Shown: positions 6,759-14,891 of the stretch, one piece after another
Position numbering within the stretch: the first letter of the stretch is position 1
Layout of the letters: each line of letters starts with the position of its first letter
Source of the DNA: SZUA-254 sp031379665
GTDB lineage: Bacteria; Bacteroidota; Ignavibacteria; UBA10030; SZUA-254
Assembly (NCBI GenBank): GCA_031379665.1
Contig: JANNFI010000135.1
Location: 1-38,509 of the forward strand
Length of the DNA: 38,509 nt
Direction: 5' to 3'
Notes under the pieces: model-generated
Databases searched by the model: none
Told to the model about the DNA's origin: nothing
The model's input: only the letters and a program-made list of their open reading frames with translations
Program-made: the position numbers and the translations under genes

Positions 6759-7853
6759 TCAGCCGCCCCCGAGGTCGTCAAGTCCTGTGCATAAGCGTTT
6801 CATCCCCTCGCGAAACATCGCCGTTTCCCCCCCGAGCCCTATCCTGAAATGTTCCGGCAGGTCGAAGAACCTGCCCGGCGTGATGAGCGTTCCGTAGTTC
6901 CGCGTCAGGTGAGCGCCGAGGCGTTCCACGTCCCCGGTCAGCAGCTTCGGAAAGACGACGGTGCCGTACCCCGGATCGAAACACGCGATCTCCGGCCGCC
7001 GCAGAAGCGTCTCCCTCAGCACCCGCCGGTTTTCCGATATCAGTGACCGGGCCCGTTCCCGGATCGCGTCGAGGTGCCGGAACGCGATGACGCTGAGCCG
7101 TTCCGACACGTGCGGCGGTATGCTTTCGAAGAGGTCCTTCAGCCTCCACATCGAGCGCACCAGTTCCGGCTCGGCGAGTACCCACCCGCACCTCAGGCCG
7201 CTCAGGCCGTACACCTTCGTCAGGCTGTTAGTGACGACGAACTCGTCGCCGAGGTGGGCCGCCGACGGGAAGTCCATCCCGAACGCCGACTCGAGGTAGA
7301 CCTCGTCGACGAGCACCCGCGCGCCGACACCCCGGCAGGCACGCCCGATCTCGCGGAGGGTCTCAGCGTCGATCGACGCGCTGGTCGGGTTGTGGAGGTT
7401 CGTGAGCACAACGAGTTTCGTCCTTTTCGTGACGCGGCGCGTTACTTCGTCGGGCAGGACGCGGAAATCGTCCAAGCTCCGCCGGGGGAACCGCACGATC
7501 ACCGCGCCGAGGTAGAGCGCGGTCGAGACAACCAGCTCGTATGCCGGCTGCTCGACCAGGACCTGGTCGCCCGGACGCAGGAGGACGGCCATCGCCAGGT
7601 GGTTGGCCTGGGAGGTGCCGAGCGCGGAGAAGATCCGTTCCACGCTCAGGCCGGTGTGCCGGGAGATGGCCTCCTGCAGCGGCGCGTACCCGTAGAAGCT
7701 GTCGCCGGTAATCTCCAGGTCGTCGATCGTCACCGGGAGCGACGAGAGTGGATAGTTGGCGACCCCGCTGGCACCGACGTTATACGGTGCGTGGACGTGG
7801 GTTTTCGCCCACTGCATGTACTCGGACTGTGTGACCCGTTCGGGGATGGACAT
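6759..7853 (-). CDS. PLP-dependent class I/II aminotransferase
   Basis: 364 residues from the ATG at 7853. A longer start at GTG 7904 would overlap the permease gene and adds residues unlike the family. The fold-type I hallmarks are present: N155 in LHNPTSAS, D183 and Y186 in VDEVY, the PLP lysine K213 in TNSLTKVYGLSGLRCGW, and R221 a few residues on. A conserved small-domain arginine near the C-terminus (HFRIGLGG) should bind the substrate carboxylate. The protein is cytoplasmic. The gene follows an amino-acid permease by 20 bp, so uptake and transamination of one amino acid is plausible. The motif set is close to MocR-free aspartate/aromatic-type enzymes; the substrate cannot be read from sequence. 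The RecA-like operon starts downstream behind its own promoter. Confidence 0.88.
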   Translation of the reverse strand: MSIPERVTQSEYMQWAKTHVHAPYNVGASGVANYPLSSLPVTIDDLEITGDSFYGYAPLQEAISRHTGLSVERIFSALGTSQANHLAMAVLLRPGDQVLVEQPAYELVVSTALYLGAVIVRFPRRSLDDFRVLPDEVTRRVTKRTKLVVLTNLHNPTSASIDAETLREIGRACRGVGARVLVDEVYLESAFGMDFPSAAHLGDEFVVTNSLTKVYGLSGLRCGWVLAEPELVRSMWRLKDLFESIPPHVSERLSVIAFRHLDAIRERARSLISENRRVLRETLLRRPEIACFDPGYGTVVFPKLLTGDVERLGAHLTRNYGTLITPGRFFDLPEHFRIGLGGETAMFREGMKRLCTGLDDLGGG

Positions 7854-7873
7854 GGGAGATCGTACCGAAGAAA

Positions 7874-9202
7874 TTATTTTCCGCCGCCGTTCCGCGAGCG
7901 CCACCGCCAGAAGTAGTACACTGGGATGCCCGCCACGAGAATGCCCACCCCGGCCAGCGTATTGACCGGGTATGCATACGCCGTGTTCACCACAACGGCG
8001 CAGCAGACCACGATAAATCCGAGCGTCGTCCAGGGGTGGCCGGGCACGCGGTAGGCGCAGGGGGTGTCGCCGTCCCGTCGCCTGAAGACGAAGACGCAGG
8101 CGGCCGCGAGGCCGAAGAAGATGAAATCGTCCGACACCACGTAGCTCAGGATCTCTTCGTAGGTACCTGAGAGCGTAATAATGATCGCCACCGCCCCCTG
8201 CAGGAGGACCGCCGTCACCGGGACGCGGGTCACGGGATGGAGCGTCGCGACGTTCCGGAAGAAGGCGCCGTCCTCGGCCATCGCGTAATAGACCCTCGGA
8301 GAGGTCAGGATGCCCTGGCTCAGGAACCCCAGCGTCGAGATGGCGATGCCGAGTGCGATCACGGTCGCACCCGTTTCGCCGAGCACGATCCGCATCACGG
8401 CCGACGCCGGCGCCGGTGACTGCGCGAGCCCGTCCGCCCCGAGCACCACCAGCGCCACGACATTGACCAGGAGGTAGAGTATGACCACCCCCGCCATTCC
8501 GAACAGGAGCCCCTTGGGCAGATTTTTTTCGGGTGAACGGACTTCACCGGCGATGAAGGCCGCCGTCTGCCAACCCCCGTAGGCGAACATCACCGGGACG
8601 AGAGCCGCCCCGAAGGTGGTGAGCAGGCTGAACGACCCGGTATGTGCGGTGACAGCCGTGGTGTCGAACCTGTTTTCCGGGACGAACGCGAAGCCGCACA
8701 CGACCAGGATCGCGATCGCGACGATTTTCAGCACCATCAGCGTGCTCTGCACCGTGCCCCCGGTCCTGACCCCGAGGCAATTGACGCCGGTGAGGATCGT
8801 CAGCGCCGCGACCGCAAGAAACCATTCGGGCAGGGAGGTGGAGGTGAGTTCGATGGTGTACCGGGCGAACGTCATCGCAACGGCGGCGAGACCTCCCGAG
8901 GTGGAGACAAGGAAGAGCCCCCAGCCGAACAGAAAACCGAGGAGAGGGTGGAAGGCCTCCCGGATGTACGCGTACTGGCCGCCGACCGCGGGTCTCCTCG
9001 CGGCGAGCTCGGCGTAGATGAAAGCCCCGCCGAGCGCGATCAGCCCGCCGAATGCCCAGGTCCCCAGGATCAGCCAGGGGGTGTCCACAATCCGGGCCAC
9101 GACGTGTGGGTTCATAAAAATGCCCGACCCCACGATCCCGCCCATCACGAGCATCGTCGCGTCGAAGAGTCCCAGCCTGCGTGCGAATCCCGGCTTTTCC
9201 AT
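7874..9202 (-). CDS. APC-family amino acid permease
   Basis: 442 residues from the ATG at 9202; the frame is open further upstream, but that part antisenses the GH47 gene. The N-terminal motif MGGIVGSGIF (about 20-29) is the substrate-binding GxGSGIF loop of APC transporters in helix I. Around twelve hydrophobic segments follow, with an AEDGAF segment near the helix VIII loop as in LAT/AAT-type members. It is an inner-membrane importer or exchanger of amino acids. It is read in one unit with the aminotransferase 20 bp downstream. It is divergent from the GH47 gene across 69 bp. Family secure; substrate unknown. Confidence 0.9.
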   Translation of the reverse strand: MEKPGFARRLGLFDATMLVMGGIVGSGIFMNPHVVARIVDTPWLILGTWAFGGLIALGGAFIYAELAARRPAVGGQYAYIREAFHPLLGFLFGWGLFLVSTSGGLAAVAMTFARYTIELTSTSLPEWFLAVAALTILTGVNCLGVRTGGTVQSTLMVLKIVAIAILVVCGFAFVPENRFDTTAVTAHTGSFSLLTTFGAALVPVMFAYGGWQTAAFIAGEVRSPEKNLPKGLLFGMAGVVILYLLVNVVALVVLGADGLAQSPAPASAVMRIVLGETGATVIALGIAISTLGFLSQGILTSPRVYYAMAEDGAFFRNVATLHPVTRVPVTAVLLQGAVAIIITLSGTYEEILSYVVSDDFIFFGLAAACVFVFRRRDGDTPCAYRVPGHPWTTLGFIVVCCAVVVNTAYAYPVNTLAGVGILVAGIPVYYFWRWRSRNGGGK

Positions 9203-9271
9203 CGTGGCCGGCAATATAATATTAATTCGTATCTTCCGACACTTCCATCCCACACACCACCAGGCACACCC
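9203..9271. promoter_or_regulatory. Divergent AT-rich intergenic region (permease / GH47)
   Basis: 69 bp between two divergent starts, with an AT-rich core at about 9213-9232. TATAAT (9215-9220) and TATCTT (9230-9235) read rightward, and TATATTG reads leftward, but none has a clear TTG box at 16-18 bp. It must hold both promoters; I cannot place them exactly. Confidence 0.4.
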
Positions 9272-10642
9272 ATGAACGGTCCGATCAAACGCGCTGCGCT
9301 TTTCCTCAGCATACTCCTCCCCCTGTTCGTCGTCACCACCGTCGCGCTGCGAGCCGGACCGCAAAACACCCCGACGATGGCAGATTCGGTGAGGAACGAG
9401 TTCCTCCACGCCTGGAGCGCCTACAAGCAGTATGCGTGGGGCCACGACGCCCTCAAACCCTTGAGCAAAACCCCCCACGACTGGTACGGTATCTCGCTCT
9501 GCATGACACCCGTCGACGCGTTCGACACGATGGTGTTGATGGGCCTGAAGGAGGAGGCCGCGGAGGCGAAGCAGCTTATTTTCGACAGCCTGAGGTTCGA
9601 CCTCGACCTCGAGGTCCAGAGCTTTGAGATCACGATCCGGCTCCTCGGGGGCCTGCTCTCCGCCTACCAGCTCGACGGCGACCGGCGGTTCCTCGACCTC
9701 GCCGAGGACCTGGGGAAACGGCTCCTCCCGGTCTTCTCCTCGTCGACCGGAATGCCGTACCGCTATGTCAATCTGCAGACCGGGAAGATCCGGGATTCGA
9801 TAAACAATCCGGCCGAAATCGGAACGGCATTACTGGAATTCGGGACGCTCTCGAAATTGACCGGCAAGAGTGTGTACTACGAGAAACCCAAGCGGGCGCT
9901 GACCGCACTCTTCTCCAGGAGGTCACCGGCAGGACTGATGGGGACCTGGCTCAACGTGGAAACGGGGGAGTGGACCAACACCACGGCCCACATCGGCGGC
10001 GCTATCGATTCCTACTACGAGTACCTGATCAAGGCGTGGCTCCTGTTCGGGGACCGGGAGTGCCTGGAGATGTGGCAGACACACATCACGGCGATCAATC
10101 TTCACCTTGCGGACACGGTGAACGGCGGGCTCTGGTACGGTCAATCGGAAATGGCGACGGGGAAGCGGACCGGCACGCGCTTTGGCTCCCTCGAGGCATT
10201 CTTCCCCGCGATCCTCTGCCTGGCCGGGGACACCGCGCGCGCCGCGAAACTCCAGGAGTCGTGCTTCAGGATGTGGACGCTCCACGGCATCGAGCCGGAG
10301 GAGATCGATTACGCCACGATGGAGGTGAAGTCGGCGGGGTACTACCTACGGCCGGAGATCGTCGAATCGGCGTATTACCTCCATTGCACGACGGGGGACG
10401 AGCGATACCGCTCGATGGGGCGGACGATCTTCGACGACCTGCGGCGCCACTGCCGGACCGAAGCGGGGTACGCCCACCTGAAGAGCGTCATCACGAAGGA
10501 AAAGGCCGATGCCATGGAGAGCTTCTTTTTCGCGGAAACGCTGAAATACCTCTACCTGCTCTTCGCGCCGGCCGGAACGCTCGACTTTCAGAACACCGTC
10601 TTCATGACCGAAGCCCACCCCATCAGGAGGACCTGGGACTGA
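9272..10642 (+). CDS. Secreted GH47 (class I) alpha-mannosidase
   Basis: 456 residues. The N-terminus is a signal peptide (Lys/Arg, then hydrophobic 9-26, likely cleavage after ALRA). The mature part begins with FLHAWSAYKQYAWGHDALKPLSK, the GH47 opening helix. The family signatures follow: a TMVLMGL helix, the RPEIVESAYYL segment with catalytic Glu residues, and the C-terminal TEAHP motif whose threonine (T446) coordinates the essential calcium. Eukaryotic GH47 enzymes trim alpha-1,2-mannose from N-glycans in the ER and Golgi by inversion; bacterial members are few (one from Caulobacter is, from memory, described). Here the enzyme would act in the periplasm or outside on mannans or glycoproteins. 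It stands alone between a divergent permease and tRNA genes, with no sugar operon around it, which suggests transfer. Confidence 0.92.
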   Translation: MNGPIKRAALFLSILLPLFVVTTVALRAGPQNTPTMADSVRNEFLHAWSAYKQYAWGHDALKPLSKTPHDWYGISLCMTPVDAFDTMVLMGLKEEAAEAKQLIFDSLRFDLDLEVQSFEITIRLLGGLLSAYQLDGDRRFLDLAEDLGKRLLPVFSSSTGMPYRYVNLQTGKIRDSINNPAEIGTALLEFGTLSKLTGKSVYYEKPKRALTALFSRRSPAGLMGTWLNVETGEWTNTTAHIGGAIDSYYEYLIKAWLLFGDRECLEMWQTHITAINLHLADTVNGGLWYGQSEMATGKRTGTRFGSLEAFFPAILCLAGDTARAAKLQESCFRMWTLHGIEPEEIDYATMEVKSAGYYLRPEIVESAYYLHCTTGDERYRSMGRTIFDDLRRHCRTEAGYAHLKSVITKEKADAMESFFFAETLKYLYLLFAPAGTLDFQNTVFMTEAHPIRRTWD

Positions 10643-10665
10643 GGGGGGAGGGGAAACCGCGTTCC

Positions 10666-10694
10666 TTGCATAACCGAGGGAAATTGCATATATT
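10666..10694 (+). promoter_or_regulatory. Promoter of the tRNA-Lys / tRNA-Leu pair
   Basis: TTGCAT (10666-10671), 17 bp, TATATT (10689-10694, then TAG). Transcription would begin near 10701, some 30 bp before tRNA-Lys. Confidence 0.65.
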
Positions 10695-10732
10695 TAGGCC
10701 GTAATTTCGTCCAAAAACCCCATAATACAACG

Positions 10733-10804
10733 GAGCCCGTAGCTCAGGGGTAGAGCATCTGCCTTTTAAGCAGATGGCCGTTGGTTCAATTCCAACCGGG
10801 CTCA
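10733..10804 (+). tRNA. tRNA-Lys (anticodon TTT)
   Basis: Full cloverleaf. The acceptor GAGCCCG (10733-10739) pairs with CGGGCTC (10797-10803), discriminator A at 10804. D stem GCTC/GAGC; anticodon stem TCTGC/GCAGA with loop CTTTTAA and anticodon TTT at 10765-10767. T stem GTTGG/CCAAC with loop TTCAATT. CCA is not encoded. Confidence 0.97.
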
Positions 10805-10810
10805 CGGAAT

Positions 10811-10897
10811 GCGCGAGTGGTGAAATTGGCAGACACACCATCTTGAGGGGGTGGCGCCCGAAAGGGCATACGAGTTCAAGTCTCGTCTCGCGCACCA
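10811..10897 (+). tRNA. tRNA-Leu (anticodon GAG)
   Basis: Class II tRNA, 6 bp after tRNA-Lys. The acceptor GCGCGAG pairs with CTCGCGC (10887-10893), discriminator A, and CCA follows in the DNA (10895-10897). Anticodon stem CCATC/GGTGG, loop TTGAGGG, anticodon GAG at 10845-10847. The long variable arm has GCCC-GAAA-GGGC; the T stem is ACGAG/CTCGT with TTCAAGT. Confidence 0.96.
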
Positions 10898-10910
10898 TTT
10901 TTGATGTTTC

Positions 10911-10939
10911 TTGACTTTTTCAGGACTAAACAGTACCTT
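10911..10939 (+). promoter_or_regulatory. Promoter of the small secreted protein gene
   Basis: TTGACT (10911-10916), 17 bp, TACCTT (10934-10939). It rules out the upstream in-frame TTG at 10901 as start and favours the ATG at 10949 or one just after it. Confidence 0.6.
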
Positions 10940-10948
10940 ACCGGCCAA

Positions 10949-11368
10949 ATGGGAATGATGACCGTTCGAACCATAACAACGCTCCTGCTCGCGATCCTCT
11001 TCTCGATCGCACCTGCCGTTGCGGACGTGATCCGCGCGGGCACGCTCCAGGCGACCAGTGATGGAGTGGACGTAACCGTCCGCTGGGTTTCGGAGGATGA
11101 ATCCGGCGTCACGATGTTCGAGATCGAGCGCCGCGGAGGAACGGACGGGGACTATGCGACGGTCGGAGTCATCGAGCCGAAGGGTCCCTCGGTCTATGAA
11201 TTCGTCGACCATTCCGCCTTCATGAAAAGCGCTTCGATCTACCAGTACCGGATCAAGGTCTCCTTCAGCAACGGCCAGTCGCCGTACTACACCAATCCGA
11301 TGACCATCTCCCACGCCGTTTCCGGAGTCCGGCGGACCTGGGGAAGCATCAAGGCCATGTTCCGGTAA
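10949..11368 (+). CDS. Small secreted protein with one beta-sandwich (fibronectin III-like) domain
   Basis: 139 residues from the ATG at 10949 (another ATG lies two codons on). A signal peptide covers about residues 1-25 (VRTITTLLLAILFSIAPAVAD, cut after AVA). The remaining part has alternating beta-strand pattern: VDVTVRWVSEDESG, MFEIERR, YQYRIKVSFSNGQ. This is the strand order of fibronectin type III domains, seen in many Bacteroidetes/Chlorobi surface proteins where such a module ends in a sorting tail; here the protein ends soon after the domain. It has its own promoter and is followed by a terminator, so it is a single-gene unit. Function unknown; a periplasmic or surface binding module is the safest reading. 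Confidence 0.7.
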   Translation: MGMMTVRTITTLLLAILFSIAPAVADVIRAGTLQATSDGVDVTVRWVSEDESGVTMFEIERRGGTDGDYATVGVIEPKGPSVYEFVDHSAFMKSASIYQYRIKVSFSNGQSPYYTNPMTISHAVSGVRRTWGSIKAMFR

Positions 11369-11398
11369 TCGTCCCGGCATTGTGGGATGGAAGTGTTG

Positions 11399-11430
11399 AG
11401 AGCGGGCGATCGCAGTTCGCTCTTTTTTTT
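11399..11430 (+). terminator. Rho-independent terminator
   Basis: AGAGCG (11399-11404) pairs with CGCTCT (11418-11423) around a 13-base loop, followed by eight T (11423-11430). It ends the small secreted protein transcript just before maf. Confidence 0.65.
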
Positions 11431-11448
11431 ATTGCCTGCCAGATCGAA

Positions 11449-12024
11449 TTGAGCAAACGAATCATCCTCGCTTCGGGGTCCCCTCGCCGGAGACAACTCC
11501 TCCACCAGATCGGGATCGCTTTCACGGTGGACCCGAGCGGCGTCCCGGAGGATGTCGAAGGGTCTTTCTCCCCGCGGGAGATCGTCCTCGGGCTCTCCCG
11601 GCGTAAAGCGGCCGAGGTCGCGTCGCGAAATCCCGACTCTTACGTGATCGGCGCGGATACCATTGTGGTGCTGGACGGCGTAGTACTCGGTAAACCCGCT
11701 GACGCTTCGGACGCGGCGAGGATGCTCAGGCTCCTGAGCGGTCGCACGCACGAGGTGTATACGGGTTTTTGCATCATCGAGAATCCCGGGGACCGATCGG
11801 TGTGCGATTACGAGGTCACCAGGGTGACGTTCAGGGAGTTGTCGGACGTGGAGATCGATGACTACGTGCGAACGGGTTCGCCCCTCGATAAGGCGGGGGC
11901 TTACGGCATCCAGGACGATTACGGCGCAATATTCGTCGAGAGGATCGACGGGTGCTTCTACACCGTGGTAGGATTGCCCCTCACGAAGTTCTACCTGAGG
12001 TTTTCGGAACTCACAAAGAGCTGA
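11449..12024 (+). CDS. maf: Maf family nucleotide pyrophosphatase
   Basis: 191 residues from TTG. The Maf opening ASGSPRRRQLL (about 8-18) with its SxxR motif is present, as are the GADTIVV segment with catalytic Asp, LGKP, and the GRTHEVYTGF and DKAGAYGIQD motifs that complete the active site. Maf proteins hydrolyse dTTP/UTP and modified nucleotides to monophosphates and pyrophosphate in the cytoplasm. Length is as usual (about 190-200). TTG is preferred because it gives exactly the conserved N-terminus and lies after the upstream terminator; no in-frame ATG is near. The stop is 2 bp before the next start, so the B12-binding protein is co-transcribed. Confidence 0.93.
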   Translation: MSKRIILASGSPRRRQLLHQIGIAFTVDPSGVPEDVEGSFSPREIVLGLSRRKAAEVASRNPDSYVIGADTIVVLDGVVLGKPADASDAARMLRLLSGRTHEVYTGFCIIENPGDRSVCDYEVTRVTFRELSDVEIDDYVRTGSPLDKAGAYGIQDDYGAIFVERIDGCFYTVVGLPLTKFYLRFSELTKS

Positions 12025-12026
12025 TT

Positions 12027-12434
12027 ATGGAAAAGAAAATTCGGGTTCTCATTGCGAAAGTCGGCCTCGACGGCCACGACAGGGGGGCGAAGGTCATCGC
12101 GGCCGCCTTGCGGGACGCCGGAATGGAAGTCATCTACACCGGTCTCCGGAAGACGCCCGACATGGTCGTGGAAGCCGCCCTCCAGGAGGACGTGGACGCC
12201 ATCGGCGTGAGTCTCCTCAGCGGGGCGCATATGACCATCTTCCCGAGGATACTGGGGCTGATGCGGGAAAAAGGGCTCAAAGATGTCCTGCTTTTCGGCG
12301 GGGGGATCATCCCGGACCAGGACATCAGGGCACTCAAGGAGGCCGGCGTCGGCGCTCTCTTCACGCCGGGCGCTTCAACACTCGACATCGTGGCATATCT
12401 CAAGGGCTGGGCCGTTGAACATCCGCGGAACTGA
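12027..12434 (+). CDS. Stand-alone cobalamin (B12)-binding domain, methylmalonyl-CoA mutase type
   Basis: 135 residues, the whole length being one B12-binding Rossmann domain. It has the DxHxxG motif in GLDGHDRGAKV (about 13-23), whose histidine replaces the lower axial base of the cofactor, then SLLSGAH and GGGIIP, which bind the nucleotide tail. This equals the C-terminal domain of methylmalonyl-CoA mutase. In organisms with a split mutase this domain is a separate subunit for the succinyl-CoA/methylmalonyl-CoA rearrangement. The catalytic subunit is not in the window. The gene starts 2 bp after maf. The end is convergent with the PolB gene. Family secure; partner inferred. Confidence 0.9.
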   Translation: MEKKIRVLIAKVGLDGHDRGAKVIAAALRDAGMEVIYTGLRKTPDMVVEAALQEDVDAIGVSLLSGAHMTIFPRILGLMREKGLKDVLLFGGGIIPDQDIRALKEAGVGALFTPGASTLDIVAYLKGWAVEHPRN

Positions 12435-12452
12435 CCTCCCGGCGACCTGACC

Positions 12453-12468
12453 TGCCAGCCGACTGGCA
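12453..12468. terminator. Short hairpin between convergent genes
   Basis: TGCCAG-CCGA-CTGGCA, a perfect 6-bp stem in the 41-bp gap between the B12-domain gene and the convergent polymerase gene. There is no T-run on either strand, so termination activity is only a guess from position. Confidence 0.35.
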
Positions 12469-12475
12469 ACTCCCC

Positions 12476-14875
12476 TCAGAGTCCGGTGTCCAGCCATATC
12501 GTAGGCTCCGGGGCCCCCGTATCCTCCTCCGGTTCATCTATTCCCCCAACATCCGCCGTCCGCACCGAGAGGGTCACCACGGTGATGCCCACCGGGGAAA
12601 ACCCGAAAAGGTCCTCGGGGGAGAAGATCTTTTGGAAATCCGCCGGTGTGAAAAAGGTCTCGAACTTCGCGGATAGCTCCTCGAGCCGCCGGATGTAGAA
12701 TGGGACATTCTCATCTGGCGCGACCGGATCCCATTCCGATGCGAGGCGGCAATGGGCGAAACTCTGGCCGGACGGGTCATTGCCGGTAATGTAAAAGGAT
12801 ACCTTTTCACCTCGCCTCCACTCGCCGAGGGCCTTCTGGGCCGCCTCATACGGAGCCGATTTGTTACGCCTCCCGCCATCGACTGCCGCCTTGTATTCCT
12901 CCGGCGTATCCTTCAACGTCTCAGTCCTGGAAAAATCCTCAACCGGCAGCGCGTTTGAGGATATTTCACGGTGACGGTCCACATATTCGCGGTGAAGCCG
13001 CCCGATGTCACCCTGGAGAATCGCCTCGATGCAATTCCGGACATATTTCCTGCCGAAGCGTTCAACGCTCCTGGACGTCAGCGAGGATCCCTTCAGCGTG
13101 ATCTTCCCATCAAACCCCTCAAGCGCGTAATTCTTCGACTTATAACTCAACATCCTGCGATACCGGCCGTTCAAGGCGAGGGATATCCCCTCGGGAAGCA
13201 CCGAGGCCACGCTCCTGACGAACCGCTGCTCGCCTTCCTCAGTGCGGACGGATGGGGGAGGGACGAAGAAGACCCCATCGGTATCCACCTCCACGACCGT
13301 CCCTTTTTTCTCGATGATCGTCCGAATCAGCGTTCTGAGGAGTTCCTGTCCGGTCTTTGTGACCCGGTCGGCGGCGATGGTGTCGTTGAAGAGTCCTCTG
13401 CTGTATCCGAGGTAACCGTAAAATGAGTTGATGAGGATCTTGAAAGAGGATTGAATCGCATCGAGTTTCGTCTTCTGTGACAGGTCTTTCGCCGCCTTCA
13501 TTTCCTTTTTTGCCTTAAGCCTCATCGAGGTGAGTTCACGAAGCATCAGCGAGAAAATACCAAGTGTTTCGCTGTGCGGCGCTATACCGTCCGAGAGCAT
13601 TATTGAGGGGTAGAGGGACTCTACATCGATGTCCAGGACCGGACCCAGGACCCCCGTGACGAAGACGTCCGTATATCCCCCCGATGTGGGTTTCATCGGT
13701 TCCGGAGAGGGGATCGAGACCCGCTTCCGGACATACTCCCTCAAGAGGATTGATTCGATCTTCGTAGCCGAACCGTTTCTCGCCGCCGTCCCGTAGTTGA
13801 AGGGGGTCATTTGAGTAAGATAAAAGTACGGAGGGGAAAGGACCTCGCTCAATTGCCTGGTTTCATCGACGTCATCGCTGGCGTATTCCACAAGGAGTCC
13901 CGGATCGTGGTCCCAATGCCAGGATATTCGATCTCCGTTGATGTATACGCGGTTATCCCTCGCAAAACCAAAGTGTTGAGCTGCGTGTTTCAAGCCGTAA
14001 CTTTCGAGTTTTCGCTTTGAATGATCGTAGGTCTGAAGGAGGAGCCAGGTATCGATGATATGTCTACCGGGAATGTCCAGGAGTTGCACCTCCTGGGCTC
14101 GTTCCGTCCGCATCTGGCGACCGTCGGAGACCTTCATCCTGATTCCTTCCCGCCCGAAGTCAGGTTCGACTCCGTGAAGCCGGCAGCGCCTCAGGATGTA
14201 CGGAAGGTCGAAATTGTAGATGTTATGACCTTCAATGACGTCGCAATCCCTCTCCCGGACGACGGAAAAGAGTCTCCGGAGCATCTCCGGTTCGGACAGC
14301 TTTCTGCCATCGATGACCTCCCGGAAACCCTGGTTATCGGAGAGGGCGATGAGGATGATCCGGTCCTCAGGCCTGGTGGGGTCGCTGAAGCGGCGGGCGT
14401 GGGAAGAGTACGTTTCGATGTCCAGCTGGAGTCGGTGGATCTCCCCGAATTGCATCCCCTTGAACAGCGTGAGACCGCTCTGGAGCAGGAACTGGGCGAC
14501 AGGATCGGGCTTGAGGAGTATCGAAGGGACGTCCTGATACGATGTGGCGTTGCTCTTCAGCCGGTCATTATGCCGGTCGATGATCTGCCGTACGGCGTCC
14601 CACATCTCTGACCATCGTGTAAAGACCGCCAGGAACCGGTAATAGTGGGTCCCCTCGAGCTCCTTGAGCCAGAATTTTCTGGAGAACCCGTCGAGGAGGG
14701 TGGAGTCGGAGAGGTGGAAGAAGGGAAAGAACTCAGCGTCACGGGCGGTCACCCCCCCCGAGGATGACCGCGTATAGAGCCGCATCCGGTCGTCGGCCGC
14801 GTGATGCACTGCGACGAGCCCAGTCTCGGGGTTATGTCCGAAGAGAAGCGGATCCACCGACGAAGGGCCCGTCAT
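12476..14875 (-). CDS. polB: Family B DNA polymerase with 3'-5' exonuclease
   Basis: 799 residues, close to E. coli Pol II (783). All motifs are complete. Exo I has D152 and E154 in LDIETY, Exo II has N218 and D223 in HNIYNFD, and Exo III has Y331 and D335 in YASDD. Polymerase motif A is DVESLYPS (D417), motif B is KILINSFYG (K479, N483, Y486) and motif C is VDTDG (D531, D533). A KSKNYAL segment matches the KxY motif. It is therefore expected to be an active, proofreading polymerase, perhaps for repair or translesion restart as for Pol II. The start follows the slipin stop by 16 bp behind GGAG, in the order nfeD, slipin, polB. It differs sharply from the degenerate polymerase at 3262-5673. 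Confidence 0.95.
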   Translation of the reverse strand: MTGPSSVDPLLFGHNPETGLVAVHHAADDRMRLYTRSSSGGVTARDAEFFPFFHLSDSTLLDGFSRKFWLKELEGTHYYRFLAVFTRWSEMWDAVRQIIDRHNDRLKSNATSYQDVPSILLKPDPVAQFLLQSGLTLFKGMQFGEIHRLQLDIETYSSHARRFSDPTRPEDRIILIALSDNQGFREVIDGRKLSEPEMLRRLFSVVRERDCDVIEGHNIYNFDLPYILRRCRLHGVEPDFGREGIRMKVSDGRQMRTERAQEVQLLDIPGRHIIDTWLLLQTYDHSKRKLESYGLKHAAQHFGFARDNRVYINGDRISWHWDHDPGLLVEYASDDVDETRQLSEVLSPPYFYLTQMTPFNYGTAARNGSATKIESILLREYVRKRVSIPSPEPMKPTSGGYTDVFVTGVLGPVLDIDVESLYPSIMLSDGIAPHSETLGIFSLMLRELTSMRLKAKKEMKAAKDLSQKTKLDAIQSSFKILINSFYGYLGYSRGLFNDTIAADRVTKTGQELLRTLIRTIIEKKGTVVEVDTDGVFFVPPPSVRTEEGEQRFVRSVASVLPEGISLALNGRYRRMLSYKSKNYALEGFDGKITLKGSSLTSRSVERFGRKYVRNCIEAILQGDIGRLHREYVDRHREISSNALPVEDFSRTETLKDTPEEYKAAVDGGRRNKSAPYEAAQKALGEWRRGEKVSFYITGNDPSGQSFAHCRLASEWDPVAPDENVPFYIRRLEELSAKFETFFTPADFQKIFSPEDLFGFSPVGITVVTLSVRTADVGGIDEPEEDTGAPEPTIWLDTGL

Positions 14876-14891
14876 TTCTCCGGTCTCGTGG

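Noticed and set aside
7854..7904. GTG at 7904 as start of the aminotransferase
   Set aside because: It would overlap the permease gene by about 30 bp, and the added residues do not resemble the family.
7074..7916. Long plus-strand frame antisense to the aminotransferase
   Set aside because: Shadow frame with no recognisable motif, no ribosome site, and fully covered by a secure gene.
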